Source: Diprion similis (taxonomy: Eukaryota; Arthropoda; Insecta; Hymenoptera; Diprionidae). From it: a stretch of DNA of 64,000 nucleotides. The stretch is from the NCBI RefSeq assembly GCF_021155765.1, contig NC_060105.1, forward strand, positions 5,578,001 to 5,642,000. The letters run 5' to 3'. The position numbers were made by a program, and so were the translations under genes. Shown here piece by piece: positions 1-10,298 of the stretch. Numbering within the stretch: the stretch's first letter is position 1; each line of letters opens with the position of its first letter. The notes beneath the pieces are model-generated. The model did no database searches, was not told the origin of the DNA, and saw nothing but the letters and a program-made list of their open reading frames with translations.

Positions 1-3
1 TAC

Positions 4-291
4 CTTTATTATTTACGAATTCTACACCAAAAATATCTAGATCAATTTCTTGATTAGTAATTTTCATGATTGATGACGTTTTTGAACCCTCAGTAATATT
101 TCTATCATCTTTATCAATTTTTTTATTTTCCACACTGGTTTCGGTCTCTACCAAAGTATTCGTAGATCCATGTGTTGTATGTTCAATTTTCGTTTCATAC
201 AATTTTTCATCATCATCCTTGTCGCTATCAAACTCAATTTCAGTGTGTAGTATATTTTTTTCAGTTGTGTCATAATCTCTTTCCTCTTCTG
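4..291 (-). CDS. Exon 8 (probable): acidic Asp/Glu/Thr-rich segment, gene continues left
   Basis: Open minus-strand frame of 288 nt bounded by a phase-1 acceptor (AATTCAG|CA at 293-292) and a possible donor AAAG|GTA at the window edge. The 96 residues are Asp/Glu/Lys/Thr-rich and contain no cysteine. An alternative phase-compatible acceptor lies further upstream (CCAAG|AA, near 323), so the 5' edge is uncertain. Confidence 0.55.
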
Positions 292-3200
292 CTGAATTAT
301 ACGTATATATCAACATAATTTCTTGGTTCATTATGATATAGATTGCATTCTATATACCGACTAATTTCCGTGATACATCTATAATTCTTGCTACAGAGTT
401 ATCTCATGCAATTGGTCTAAAGTAATATGCTTTTAATGCCGGAAATTTACATTTCCTATGTATATCTAGTCCGGTATTGACATTCTTGGATTACTAAGCT
501 ATTTAGAATCGATATGCCGATCAATGCATTATTCAATTGCTGGTTTATTAATGGTACTGAAGTTTTGTAATAGTGGTTTTTCATAATAAATTGATAATGC
601 CAAGCAATTGTTTGGCTTACCTACAACTGAAAATCCATTATTATTGCCATATTTTTGTGCATTGGAATGTCCTTGATTAATTTCTATTTCTTTCGTAATG
701 TAATGACCCTGGATTCCATTTACATTCACATATATTCCACTTGGATACCAGTTTTGATTATTCATTGTCAGATCGGTTGAGTTTCGATAGTGGAAATTCT
801 TCTCATCTGTTTTTCTTTGTCTTGTTACTGTTTTAGTTCCAGGCTGGGTAGGAACATGATGAAAAACATTTGTTCGGATTGCCCATTGATCTAGTTTCGA
901 ATCAAGATCAAGGTCCTTTTTCCTGTGATCAGCCAGATCTATTTTTCCTGATGAAGGACCTAACAAATCAGTTTTTACTGAGGGTAATTCTTTAGATGTG
1001 CGTATTATACATTCTACTACTCTGCTACTTGAATTCCTGTTCCTTAACGTGGTATTGGAGTATTCATCAGTATTTAGTATTCGAGTACGGGTCATGTTTT
1101 TACTACTAAAATTCCTGTAAGTAATGCCGCCGTACGTTTCATTCACGTCCACATTTCCCTCTGTAGCATACCAATACTCTTGCCCATGTCCTTGATTCGT
1201 AATAGCATATTGCTTATTTATAAATGATGACCCCAGTGCGTTATTATTGGGTTGATATCGTGAAAAAGGCTTTTGATTATTTTGTAATAAATAAGAAGGA
1301 TTGTTATTAATTGCAGTATTCGTGTCCGGTTTATGCTTATTATAGAACATGCTGTTTTGATGCAGTGCATTGAGAACATTCATGCTGTTTGCGGCACTCA
1401 GTTTCTTATTTACATCAATTGTTTTTGAACCTATACCAAAAGGATTATCATTGCTCATATTGCATTTTTCTTATGTTGACAAAAATATTTTCACTGTACG
1501 CATTTTGCATGACAAAAAGAGAAATTCCAAATTATTTTCACAATGTGCATATTAGAAATAGGTACTGTAGTGTGTACACTCTCACCTGCTGAATTATCAA
1601 GCCAATTGTGTGGTAGACAAAAATAGTCAGATTGATAATAAAAAATATTTCCCGTATATGCCAATAAAATGCAAGCAAATATTTTCCAATAGAATTTAAA
1701 ATTACGAAATTCGTCACCTAATCGAATCTTCAGAAAAAAAATGCTGTCGGGAAGTAATTGTACTCTATGAATCATTGTACAGAATATTCTAAACCTACCT
1801 TGTGACCACTCATGGTTCACAACTGGATTTGACGGGTGTTCGCCTTCTTTCTCTTGACCTGTCCATGAACTTGGTTTAAACCGACCAGGTTGATTAACAA
1901 ATGTCTCTGGTTGATTCCAGCTCTGCTGACTGATTACGCTTTCAGGTGTAGCAGGAGTTACAACAAATTCTTTCCCATCCTTTTTACTCTCATCAGGATT
2001 TCCTTCTTCACTGGGCAATTTATAATTACTGTCCACGTAAATATTTTGATCTAACCCATATTGATCCCCATTAAAATTATGAGTGTTGCTTTGACCGAGA
2101 TTTGGGTCATTATCATATGTATTCGGATTTCCATTAAAGTTACCACTTAGTGAACTTTCGGTTTGCCGTTCCTTGCCTTGATCAATCTTATCATTTGAAT
2201 TTCCTTCATTCTTATTATCGTTATAATATGGGTGCCAGTTTCCAGTTGGGTTACTATTTTGATCTCCACGATTAGAGTTATTTTCATAATCCTTTCGAAT
2301 GTCAAACTTTTGATTATTCGGTACATTCGGTACAGCACCCCAGTGCGTCCTATGATCAAAGCCAGTTTCACTTTGGCTCCCCGAATTTCCCACATAGGAG
2401 TTTATGCCAAATTGTGAAATTTCTGTTGTAGTTCTCAAATCTTTTGTGAAAAAACAATTAAATATGAAAATGAAAATAATTGTACAGGTTTTTTTATTGT
2501 TGTTAACTACAGGTCCTATGGGGACAGCATTTTTGTATATAAGAATAATCTAGTACATTATATTACCTTCACCACAACCTTCCACGTTGTCAGCAAAATC
2601 ACAGACACTCATTAATGGATTGAAGACAGTTCCGGGTCCACAGTCCATTATATTTGTATTTCCATTACTACACTGCAAAAATTTTTTACAATCTGTGGGA
2701 TGTCGCAGCAACCCTTCTTCACCTTCAGGACATGTCACTACCTCAGGTTCTATTCGTTTCTGAAGAACCTGTGGACTGAAATCACTCCTCACGTCAATTC
2801 CCTTCCAAACAGGAACAGACGTCGGGTCTGTCTTAAGTTTCAGTGCATCTTGAAACAAATAAAAAATACATGTACATTACAGTGTTATCATGACAGATCT
2901 GGTGCAGTGCCGAAATACTCAGGAAACATTCAACACAATTTTGGTAATCAATGCGTTTCAGGAATCATACCTTCACAACCTTTTACGTTGTAAGGCCAGT
3001 CACATACGCTTATTGCAGGATTGAAAACTGTTCCCGGACCACAATCCATGATAAATGTCACCCCATTGGCGCATTGCAAAAATTTAGCGCAATCAGTTGG
3101 ATGTGGCAATAAACCGGTAAACGAAGGTGGGCATGATGGATGCTGAAACACCCATAAATAAAATTCTCACATTATGGTCTTGCAACAAACGAATTTGTAC

Positions 3201-4284
3201 AAATTACTATAATTTTACTTGCCTGATTAGTTAGTGATGGTACCGTCCATTCTCGTTGCGGTTCTGAAATTTGTGATGGCTGTTTTGTTGCCGATGGTGG
3301 TATGTTATATGGATTGTTTAAGTCCACTAATTCACTGCCATAGCACTGGACTTTTGTTGGAAAATCACATTCAAGAGTTTCAGGATTAAAAAGCGTCCCA
3401 GGTGCACAGGGTTGAACAAAAGCACGGCCATTCCAGCAGTTGACAAAAAATTTACAATCAGGTGGGTAAACGAATTGACCTGTTGCATAAGATGTTGGAC
3501 ACACAGCTTCAGTTTCCGAATCATATTTGGCGACTTTAATTGATGTAACTGGTTTCACTCTGAAGTCCTTTGTGTCCTTATAAGGTTTCTAATTTTGCAG
3601 AAGAAGTTAAAAATATTAGTCAATATTCTATATAATTGCATATACTATGTATTTCATGCTGTTCGCTCAGTCATATTTACCTTAATCTCGATAGCAAAAT
3701 CTTCATAGGACTTGTGATTGTCAGCATTATCAATAAACCATCCATTTCCGTAATAACTATTTTGATCAGAATATACGATATTCTGATCCTGATCATAACG
3801 ATGTTGAAAATCAGAATTTTCTCGTTGAACATCCTGCCCTCGGTCATAGTTATTATGGAAAATTTTTGTGCTTTGCTGTTCTATATTCTCATTATATGTT
3901 CCATACTTAGAATATGTGTGAGCGCCATTGTTGAGAACAACTGGTTTCTCAGGACCCAAGTCTGTGCCTTTAACTCCTTCGAAAACTTGAGGTTCAATCG
4001 GCGTTAGAGTCGTGCTACTTGGTGAATACCACAGGCTCGGAAACTCGCGTCTTTTGGCAGGTTTAACAGCATGAGTTTGTCTTGGATCGTAAATCTATAT
4101 CCAATTTTCGATTATGAGTATTAATACATAGGTTCTCTGAATCAAGCTATTATTCCTACCATATTACACTGTATGAACTCGTAATACAGAACAAAACTGA
4201 TCGAAAACTTACGGCAAACGATGTATTACATAAATATGTAACGGTCAGTACAGCGAGCAAAAATATGTTTTCAGATGGTTTCAT
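4..4284 (-). CDS. Secreted multi-domain chitin-binding (peritrophin-A/CBM14) protein, 3' end beyond window
   Basis: Eight coding exons reconstructed by hand on the minus strand: 4284-4213, 4094-3681, 3588-3223, 3142-2971, 2848-2567, 2440-1799, 1469-621 and 291-4. The reading frame is continuous across all junctions. The first three introns are phase 0 and the later ones all phase 1. This gives at least 1028 residues. Residues 1-24 are a signal peptide (start MKPSEN, hydrophobic [10 protein letters not shown] core, likely cleavage after TSFA). Residues 25-162 are a polar Tyr/Asn/Gln-rich stretch. Three six-cysteine CBM14 domains follow at about 192-244, 288-340 and 381-433, then long Asn/Gln/Gly-rich segments to the window edge. 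The product should be exported and bind chitin in cuticle or peritrophic matrix. Domains followed by low-complexity sequence and phase-1 exons recall Tequila/GRAAL-type mosaic proteases, but no LDLR-A, SRCR or trypsin domain is visible here, so that is only a possibility. Exon edges are inferred from splice consensus and phase. The last exon ends at a GTA at the window edge, so the gene continues to the left. Confidence 0.8.
621..1469 (-). CDS. Exon 7: Asn-rich segment of the chitin-binding protein
   Basis: Phase-1 to phase-1 exon of 849 nt. The acceptor is CATAAG|AAAAATG (1471-1470) and the donor GTAG|GTAAGC (620-619). It encodes about 283 residues rich in Asn, Ser and Thr and nearly free of cysteine. 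No domain was recognised. An open frame reads through the donor to a stop at 529-531, but the strong donor and matching phase favour splicing on to the next exon. Confidence 0.7.
1799..2440 (-). CDS. Exon 6: Asn/Asp/Gly-rich linker of the chitin-binding protein
   Basis: Phase-1 to phase-1 exon of 642 nt. Its acceptor follows a T-rich tract (AAAAG|AT at 2442-2441) and its donor is CAAG|GTAGGT at 1798-1797. It encodes about 214 residues very rich in Asn, Asp, Gly and Gln, with no cysteine and no recognisable domain. It is probably a disordered, possibly glycosylated spacer between the chitin-binding region and whatever lies further downstream. Confidence 0.72.
2574..2732 (-). other. Chitin-binding type-2 (CBM14) domain 3
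   Basis: Second half of exon 5 (2848-2567). It has six cysteines, [23 protein letters not shown] and [10 protein letters not shown]. The exon ends GAAG|GTAATA in phase 1. If the intron were retained, translation would stop four codons later (stop at 2550-2552), which would give a short three-domain isoform. Confidence 0.9.
2975..3133 (-). other. Chitin-binding type-2 (CBM14) domain 2
   Basis: Essentially all of exon 4 (3142-2971) is this domain. It has six cysteines, the [14 protein letters not shown] motif, CGPGTVFNP and [10 protein letters not shown]. The exon is 172 nt, entered in phase 0 and left in phase 1. It is very similar to domain 3, which suggests local exon duplication. Confidence 0.92.
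3343..3501 (-). other. Chitin-binding type-2 (CBM14) domain 1
   Basis: Fifty-three residues in exon 3 with the six cysteines expected of peritrophin-A domains. It keeps the aromatic/Cys core ([11 protein letters not shown]), the [10 protein letters not shown] motif and the final CDFPTKVQC. Each domain of this class folds around three disulfides and binds chitin. This copy is more diverged than the other two, which share a CGPGTVFNP core. Confidence 0.9.
4213..4284 (-). CDS. Exon 1: start codon and signal peptide of the chitin-binding protein
   Basis: The ATG at 4284-4282 opens 24 codons that encode a classic signal peptide: Lys near the N terminus, a hydrophobic core [10 protein letters not shown], and small residues at the end. 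The exon stops at a perfect GTAAGT donor (4212-4207), phase 0. It is too short to stand out as an open frame. It was chosen as the start because the next exon has no usable Met and joins in frame. Confidence 0.8.
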
Positions 4285-4289
4285 CGTCA

Positions 4290-4857
4290 GTAAATTTGAT
4301 AAGTCACAGTAGATTTTGAACAGATTTATCGAATTAATATATTATATTAATTTTTCATCATGTAACATCACTGCGCAACACTCACTCGTAGACGATGTAC
4401 TTGTGCCAAATAATTTATTTTATGCATTCCTATACTACCGATGACTTCCTTATGAGTAATGCGTTCAATTTAGTTGACAGAGCGAAGTTCTATATTGGGT
4501 TATCTTAGGGCAAAGCAAAGGTCACCCCTACACTGCCTAATGGCATTCGACAGCATGTGAAATCAGTTGTAGGCTTCCATGTGTGCACAGCTGGCCAATT
4601 GGTTCACTGTAGTGATACCTAAATGTCAGCTGTGTGAGTTACAATTTAGAGGTCTAAATAGAATGATTGACGTATTTACACCCGCCATTTCTTATGAATC
4701 GATACTACCAAAGATAACATTAAAGCAGGAATCATAACAAAATGGTTTTCCTACATTTCAGAATTTCTGAGAAAATCAATCTTATGTAATTGCTTTGTCA
4801 TCTTATCGCTACAAAAACACGGTATGAACATTATGTATATGTTAAAACATTTAAAAA
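4290..4857. promoter_or_regulatory. Upstream/promoter region of the chitin-binding gene
   Basis: No coding potential was found. This AT-rich stretch should hold the promoter and 5' UTR of the minus-strand chitin-binding gene. I cannot place a convincing TATA box or initiator. Confidence 0.3.
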
Positions 4858-5481
4858 ATGGGCGCCAATCTCTCTTGCCAGGTAAGACAAATTTCAAAAT
4901 ACCCTGTACTATTTTTAATTATTTTAAGTATAAAATTATGCTGAGAATTGCTCTTTTCTCTTTATGTCTTCGCTTACATCTGTATTAAGTTGATGAATAT
5001 ACTTCTACATTATTACAACTGCACTGTAGAAAAACATTACAGGAAAAATTCATACATGTACGCAGGTTTAAATACTTTGCTGTTACTTTACTTTATTTAT
5101 ATACATATGTCAAGTAAACTACATAAGTTTATTGTATGTACATTGGGTTTGATAATAAATAAAAATAAAAACACGTTTAATAAAACATTTTACATCAAGT
5201 CAACCATGTTCTCACTTGAATTTTAGATGGAACCAACACTTCCCTCTATAGTTGTAGTCTCTGAAGTATGTCAAGAACCGATGGAGGTAAGTTAAGTCAA
5301 CGAAATTTATTTACAAAAAAACTGCCAATTTTAGCGTATCTTTGATATTGACAAAGTCAAGACGGTTCAAATCTAAAATTCAAGTGCAACGGATCTTGAT
5401 TGGTTTGTCGTGGAATATCCTATGCGATGTGTACCTGCCATTGGCATTACATTTTAATACACTTCATACTTACGATGACAT
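4858..5481. other. AT-rich intergenic stretch downstream of OXA1L; contains plus-strand splice-like sites
   Basis: No supported gene. It includes candidate minus-strand polyadenylation signals for OXA1L (AATAAA seen as tttatt, for example near 5093 and 5305). On the plus strand there are strong splice-like sites: a donor CCAG|GTAAGA at 4883, an acceptor TTTTAG at 5221-5226, a donor GGAG|GTAAGT at 5287 and an acceptor near 5336. They may belong to an unrecognised plus-strand transcript. Confidence 0.35.
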
Positions 5482-7598
5482 TCAGCTGTTACGTTTACGC
5501 ATAAAATTGAAGTACCATTTGGTTTTTAGTTTTGTATACATTTGACGATATGGATTTGTCCTCGCAGTCTTAGTAAGAGGTACTCCAGCCAATCTTCGCA
5601 GCTTTGGTGATTGCAATAGCAGATTCTGGACAACACCAAACGCACTGCTGCTTGCCCAGTACAGAGACATGCACTTTAAGTAAAATAGAAATATCTGAAC
5701 TCATATGGGGAATTTAATCATATTTGGAATAAATAGGACTGGGTACGTGGCATCATGCAACAAGGTTGAAGTTAGTAAGATTTATATAGCAGGATTTTCA
5801 TGGGAACCCACTTGTTAGTTTAAAACAATTTTGGATAAGTTGAGGTTCTAAAGTATAAGCACGATAATGCGGAATTGCAGTTTACTGAATTTGGAACATT
5901 CCTGAACTTGACAAATGACCATTTTTCCTATGAATCCATAGTTACACTTACATTACAAATCTCAATCTCATATTGTAAAACCCAAAACGGCTGTTGCGTA
6001 TTTGGTAACTAATGAACGAACCAGGATATTCTGACAATAATGTGTAGATACTAATAGTTAATGACGTGTGTATGTACCGTTGTCATATATTTAAAATCTG
6101 TGCAACTTACCGATGGAACGTACATGGAGATAGGTATCATTGCAATGGAAATGAATCGTAAAAAATAAAGAAAAAACTTCTGTAATTTTGTATCCTCGGT
6201 AGTTTTCAAGAGATTCATCATCTGTAAAGGTTTATCCAAATATATAGTGGCTAGTTGTATATTGTATGGATTAATATTCAAGTGCAGATACATGAATTAG
6301 TTATTCTTACTTCAATATTGGCTAAATTGAAGAGTCCCACAGAAATCGGTATGATACAAAATTGATCAACTGCGATCATATTTGTTATCCATCCAAAACC
6401 ACCTGTTGTCAAGTCCAGGAAATTTTTCTCAGCATCTAAGTCAGAATATAAGAACCTATTAAAAATTGGTACGGTTCATTAATTTATTCCATAAGATTGT
6501 CTCTTAGATAACAAAGCCATCAGGATAAGGTCTCTCACCTGTACGACCTGGAGGTAACATGAAACAGAGGTTTCTCAGTGCAGCAGATATCATTATCCAC
6601 AATGGTATTTGTGTCCACAATACAATGTATCCTTTGGCAGGATGGCAGTTTTCTCTTTGAATCAATTCATCCCATTTCTCGTTTACCTATAAAAAAAGAC
6701 GGCAAAGCAATAAGATTTGGATAGACCATCTATGTTGAAAGTAAAAACGAAAGTAAGTACCTTTGTATTATACAGCATCCTAGCATAATATTCGGGACAT
6801 TTGTGCTGTGATACAGCTACATTTGCTTCGGCTTGTAATTTTTTAACAGTGTCATTCATTTCGATGTTCAAATTTTGGACTTTGGCAATAATGTAATGCT
6901 ATAATATAAATTATGCTTATTTAATGCAATGATTCCCCACCAACTAGATATATATCTATTACATAACAAAAAGCATGAATATTTACTTGATAAAGACTCA
7001 ACGGTAGCGTCAATGTACTTCTTACTATAACCGTGGTTAAAATTATAGTTGCCCACCATGGCAAACCAGTTGTAGACTGAAATGTGACCAAAGTATCTTG
7101 TGCAAATTCAACAGGTGTGCTCTCTGATATATCTTTCCAAATTCCAGTTAAGCGGACTTGTGGTACATGCTGTGTCACTTCGCTTGAGAATTGCCTGACC
7201 CCAGAATGTTTAGGATGCAGAACCGTACAACGAGTGCGATTGGCGGGCAATAACATCGAATTTATCGGAAATGTGCTGCGTTTTCTTGAAATGTTGATTC
7301 CGGTGTGTGATGAACTTAAACCCGTTGCACTCTGTATGTTGAATCGAGAAGGTATATTCCGATTGAAACTGAATAAACTGTCTTTGCCTGTAACGGATGA
7401 CATAGTCTTTGACATGTGAATTGAAAAAGCTTGAATATTTTCACTGTCAATGTGACTGTCGCCCTGATTCAGGTTTAGGTTATGAGTTGATCGCCACGAA
7501 TGACTCATGAGTCTCAAATTGATTGAACTGATTGATGCAGCATGTGTGAAATTCAAACTTCGTTGGAAGTTAAAGTTAAAGTTTATGGAACGTAGCAT
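5482..7598 (-). CDS. OXA1L: Mitochondrial inner-membrane insertase OXA1L (YidC/Oxa1 family)
   Basis: Six coding exons on the minus strand: 7598-6987, 6898-6761, 6686-6539, 6435-6311, 6221-6111 and 5673-5482. The frame is continuous and gives 441 residues, close to the human protein. The family inserts mitochondrially translated and some imported proteins into the inner membrane, notably respiratory-chain subunits. Residues 1 to about 150 are Ser/Asn/Arg-rich with few acidic residues, as expected of a mitochondrial presequence. Five hydrophobic segments follow: about 178-204 (GLPWWATIILTT), 269-292 (GYIVLWTQIPLWIM), 325-340 (IIPISVGLFNL), 357-378 (FISIAMIPIS) and 379-398 (MSLYWASSSAFGVVQNLLL). 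Their order and the GLPWW, IPISVG and SLYW..S..F...QN..L motifs are diagnostic. The matrix loop between segments 1 and 2 is charged and includes VQNLNIEMNDTVKKLQ. All introns are GT-AG. The tail after the last segment is short (to RKRNS), so a further exon cannot be fully excluded. Confidence 0.93.
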
Positions 7599-7927
7599 TT
7601 CAACAATATAATTTCAGTGTCTTCGAAAAACCTCTCGCAATTCTGTGGCAAGCTCGATGGTCCGTCGGGAGACCGTTTAAGGCATGGTTTACGGTTCAGT
7701 AATATGCTGTGGCTCCGCTAGCGTCGAGTCCCTATGTTTCCACGATCTGTTTCACAGACGCCATCTGGTGCGCACTGAGTACGAATTTAAACGGCATTAA
7801 AGGATACATGTATCTTCATGCAACAAATTGGTCGAACGGTCAACAAGAATTTGCTAACAAAATCTACCGACAGCATTTGGAACACTATTTTGAAATCTGT
7901 AAACGTGAAACAAGACTTCAGAAATAG
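7599..7927. promoter_or_regulatory. OXA1L 5' UTR/promoter region
   Basis: Non-coding on both strands as far as I can tell. It lies immediately upstream of the OXA1L start codon and is less AT-rich than the surroundings, as expected of a housekeeping promoter. No specific element was identified. Confidence 0.35.
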
Positions 7928-8252
7928 AGTAGGACTGGAAACTAAGATAAGAAGCTTTCGTTTTCAGCTGTAACACTTGATCCATTGCTCGCAGCGTATT
8001 CGGACTGCGTGCGTAATCGATTCCGTGCACAATTTTACGTTGACATAGCGCATCAATGAATTGATTCAAGAATTTTTCGAAATCATCCTAATTTTAAGCA
8101 AAAATCCAAAGGGGTTAGCCTTACTTTTTTCGGGTTTTTTGCAATAGACGATTTTTAGTCTCAGTATCGATTTGTGCAAACCTAGCATAATGCTAGTATA
8201 ATTCGACCATGAGCAATACATAAAAGACATGAAGAATAGCGTAAGAGATAGG
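7928..8252 (+). repeat. Isolated, decayed full-length satellite monomer
   Basis: Read on the plus strand it aligns end to end with the 312-bp monomer. It shares landmarks such as gctcgcagcgtatt (7989-8002), ccaaaggggttagccttact (8105-8124) and the tail cataaaagacatgaagaatagcg. Divergence is high, with several small indels. It is separated from the main array by about 450 bp of sequence in which I see no clear monomer. The short open frames here are relics of the satellite frame, not genes. Confidence 0.75.
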
Positions 8253-8699
8253 GCTGAGGTGATACAAAAAGAACTCACAAAAATTTATTTGTTCAATTAT
8301 TTTAATAAGGTGGCATGAAGCAATACAATGTTATACACATCGTATCCCGCAAAGGTGTAATGCATCTATGCGTAGGCCTGAACTTAATTGTATAGGTACT
8401 TAGAGACTACGTTAATAATTGCTATCTCATATACTACTGTCCATATACTGCTTAAGATAATTATATGTTTTGCATTACTTGACCTTAATATAGTAATCAG
8501 ACTTCTTATGGAATGATAAATAATTTTTGGCCATTTTGTTTTTTAAGTCATTCTAATATAATTTAGAAACTTGTTCACGTATGATACACTGGGACCGCAA
8601 CACGTGATTTATGATTAGGACATAATGAATATACTAATACCGTACGAAAAAAACACTGTAGCTATGAATTCGTTATTCTCCTGTCCCATTATTTTAACA
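8253..8699. other. Unassigned AT-rich gap between satellite relics
   Basis: No gene, RNA or clear monomer similarity seen. It could be unrelated inserted sequence or a monomer decayed beyond recognition. Confidence 0.35.
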
Positions 8700-9049
8700 G
8701 CGGGGTGCAAATTCTATGTTCGTTCCTATCACACCGTATCAACCATTCGTTTCCTGCGAATCAAGACTGTACGCGATGGCTCCCACTCGTGAATAACGTC
8801 AGAATGGTGAAGAAAAGAGATGTTTGCAGCATTTTTGATAGTTGACGAGATTTTCGCCAATGATGAAGAATAGGTAGCATGACAATTTGGGTAGCCAACA
8901 AATCTTTAATATAAGGATCAATTTGTATGCCCCTCTGTAAACTGATTGGATCCCCTGAATCTCAGCTAACACACAGAAAAGGTTGAAGATCCATCGGCGG
9001 AGAAATTGCAAGAAAAAGACCAGCGACTGAGAAATAATAAAATAAACTG
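8700..9049 (+). repeat. Degenerate satellite monomer at the left margin of the array
   Basis: Blocks of similarity occur in the order of the monomer: aataacgtcagaatggtg (monomer acgtcggaatagtg), gcatttttgatagttgacga, gattttcgcc, then gatcaatttgtatg and ctcagctaacacacagaaaa. Intervening bases are heavily changed. This is the oldest-looking unit contiguous with the array. Confidence 0.65.
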
Positions 9050-10298
9050 TATCGTTTTTCGGCTGTGATTTTTTGTCCGTTGCTCGCGGCGTATTGAGAC
9101 TGCGCTGAATCGATTTCTGGCGCAGAATCACGTCGCCATAGTGCCTCAAAGAATTGATCGCAGCACTTTTCAAAGTCATCGGAATTTTCGCCAAAAATCC
9201 AAAGGGGTTAGCCTTACTTTTTTTGCGATTTTTGGAGCAGAAAATTTCTGGTCTCCGAATTGATTCGTATGACCGTTTCTCCACTAATTGGGACCCCAGG
9301 AACTCAAGAAACACATTAAAAAATGCGTAGGACCAACAGCAAAGGAATGACGATGGAAATCTGCGGTTTTTGAACTGTAACTTTTAATCCATTGCTCGCA
9401 ACGTATTGGGACTGCGCTCGATCGATTTCTCTTGCAAAATTACGTCGGAATAGTGCCCTAAAGAATTAATTGCAGCACTTTTCAAAGTCGTCGAAATTTT
9501 CGCCAAAAATCCAAAGGGGTTAGCCTTACTTTTTTTGCGATTTTTGGAGCCGAAAATTTCTAGTCACCGAATTGATTCGTGTGACCGTTTCTCGACTAAT
9601 TGGAACCCCAGGAACTCAAAAAACACATTGAAAAATGCGTAGAACCAACAGCAGAGAAATGACGATGAAAATCTGCAGTTTTTTGGCTGTAACTTTTGAT
9701 CCGTTGCTCGCAGCGTATTGGGACTGCGCCTAATCGATTTCTCTTGCAAAATTACGTCGGAATGGTGCCCTAAAGAATTATTTGCAGCACTTTTCAAAGT
9801 CATCGAAATTTTCACCAAAAATCCACAGGGGTTAGCGTTACTTTTTTGGCGATTTTTGAAGCAGAAAATTTCTGGTCTCCGAATTGATTTGTATGACCGT
9901 TTCTCGACTAATTGGGACCCCAGGAAATCAAAAAACACATCGAAAAATGCGTAGGACCAACAGCAGAGAAATGACGATGGAAATCTGCAGTTTTTTGGCT
10001 GTAACTTTTGATCCGTTGCTCGCAGCGTATTGGGACTGCGCCTAATCGATTTCTCTTGCAAAATTACGTCGGAATAGTGCCCTAAAGAATTAATTGCAGC
10101 TCTTTTCAAAGTCATCGAAATTTTCACCAAAAATCCAAAGGGGTTAGCCTTACTTTTTTTGCGATTTTTGGAGCCGAAAATTTCTAGTCTCCGAATTGAT
10201 TCGTATGACCGTTTCTCGACTAATTGGGACCCCAGAAACTCAAAAAACACATTAAAAAATGCGTAGGTCCAACAGCAGAGAAATGACGATAAAAATCT

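Noticed and set aside
4948..5226. 92-codon plus-strand open frame rich in Tyr/Ile/Leu/Lys
   Set aside because: The composition is that expected of translated AT-rich non-coding DNA, with no domain or codon structure.
4858..5286. A small N-myristoylated protein joining an ATG at 4858 to the 5227-5286 segment
   Set aside because: On checking the frame, the exon from that ATG ends in phase 1. Joined to the next segment it meets a stop after 20 codons, so the attractive reading came from a frame error.
6421..6460. Use of the acceptor TTTTTAATAG (near 6455) for OXA1L exon 4
   Set aside because: It gives a frame mismatch with the phase-1 upstream exon and an early stop. The acceptor GACTTAG at 6437-6436 restores the frame and the expected protein.
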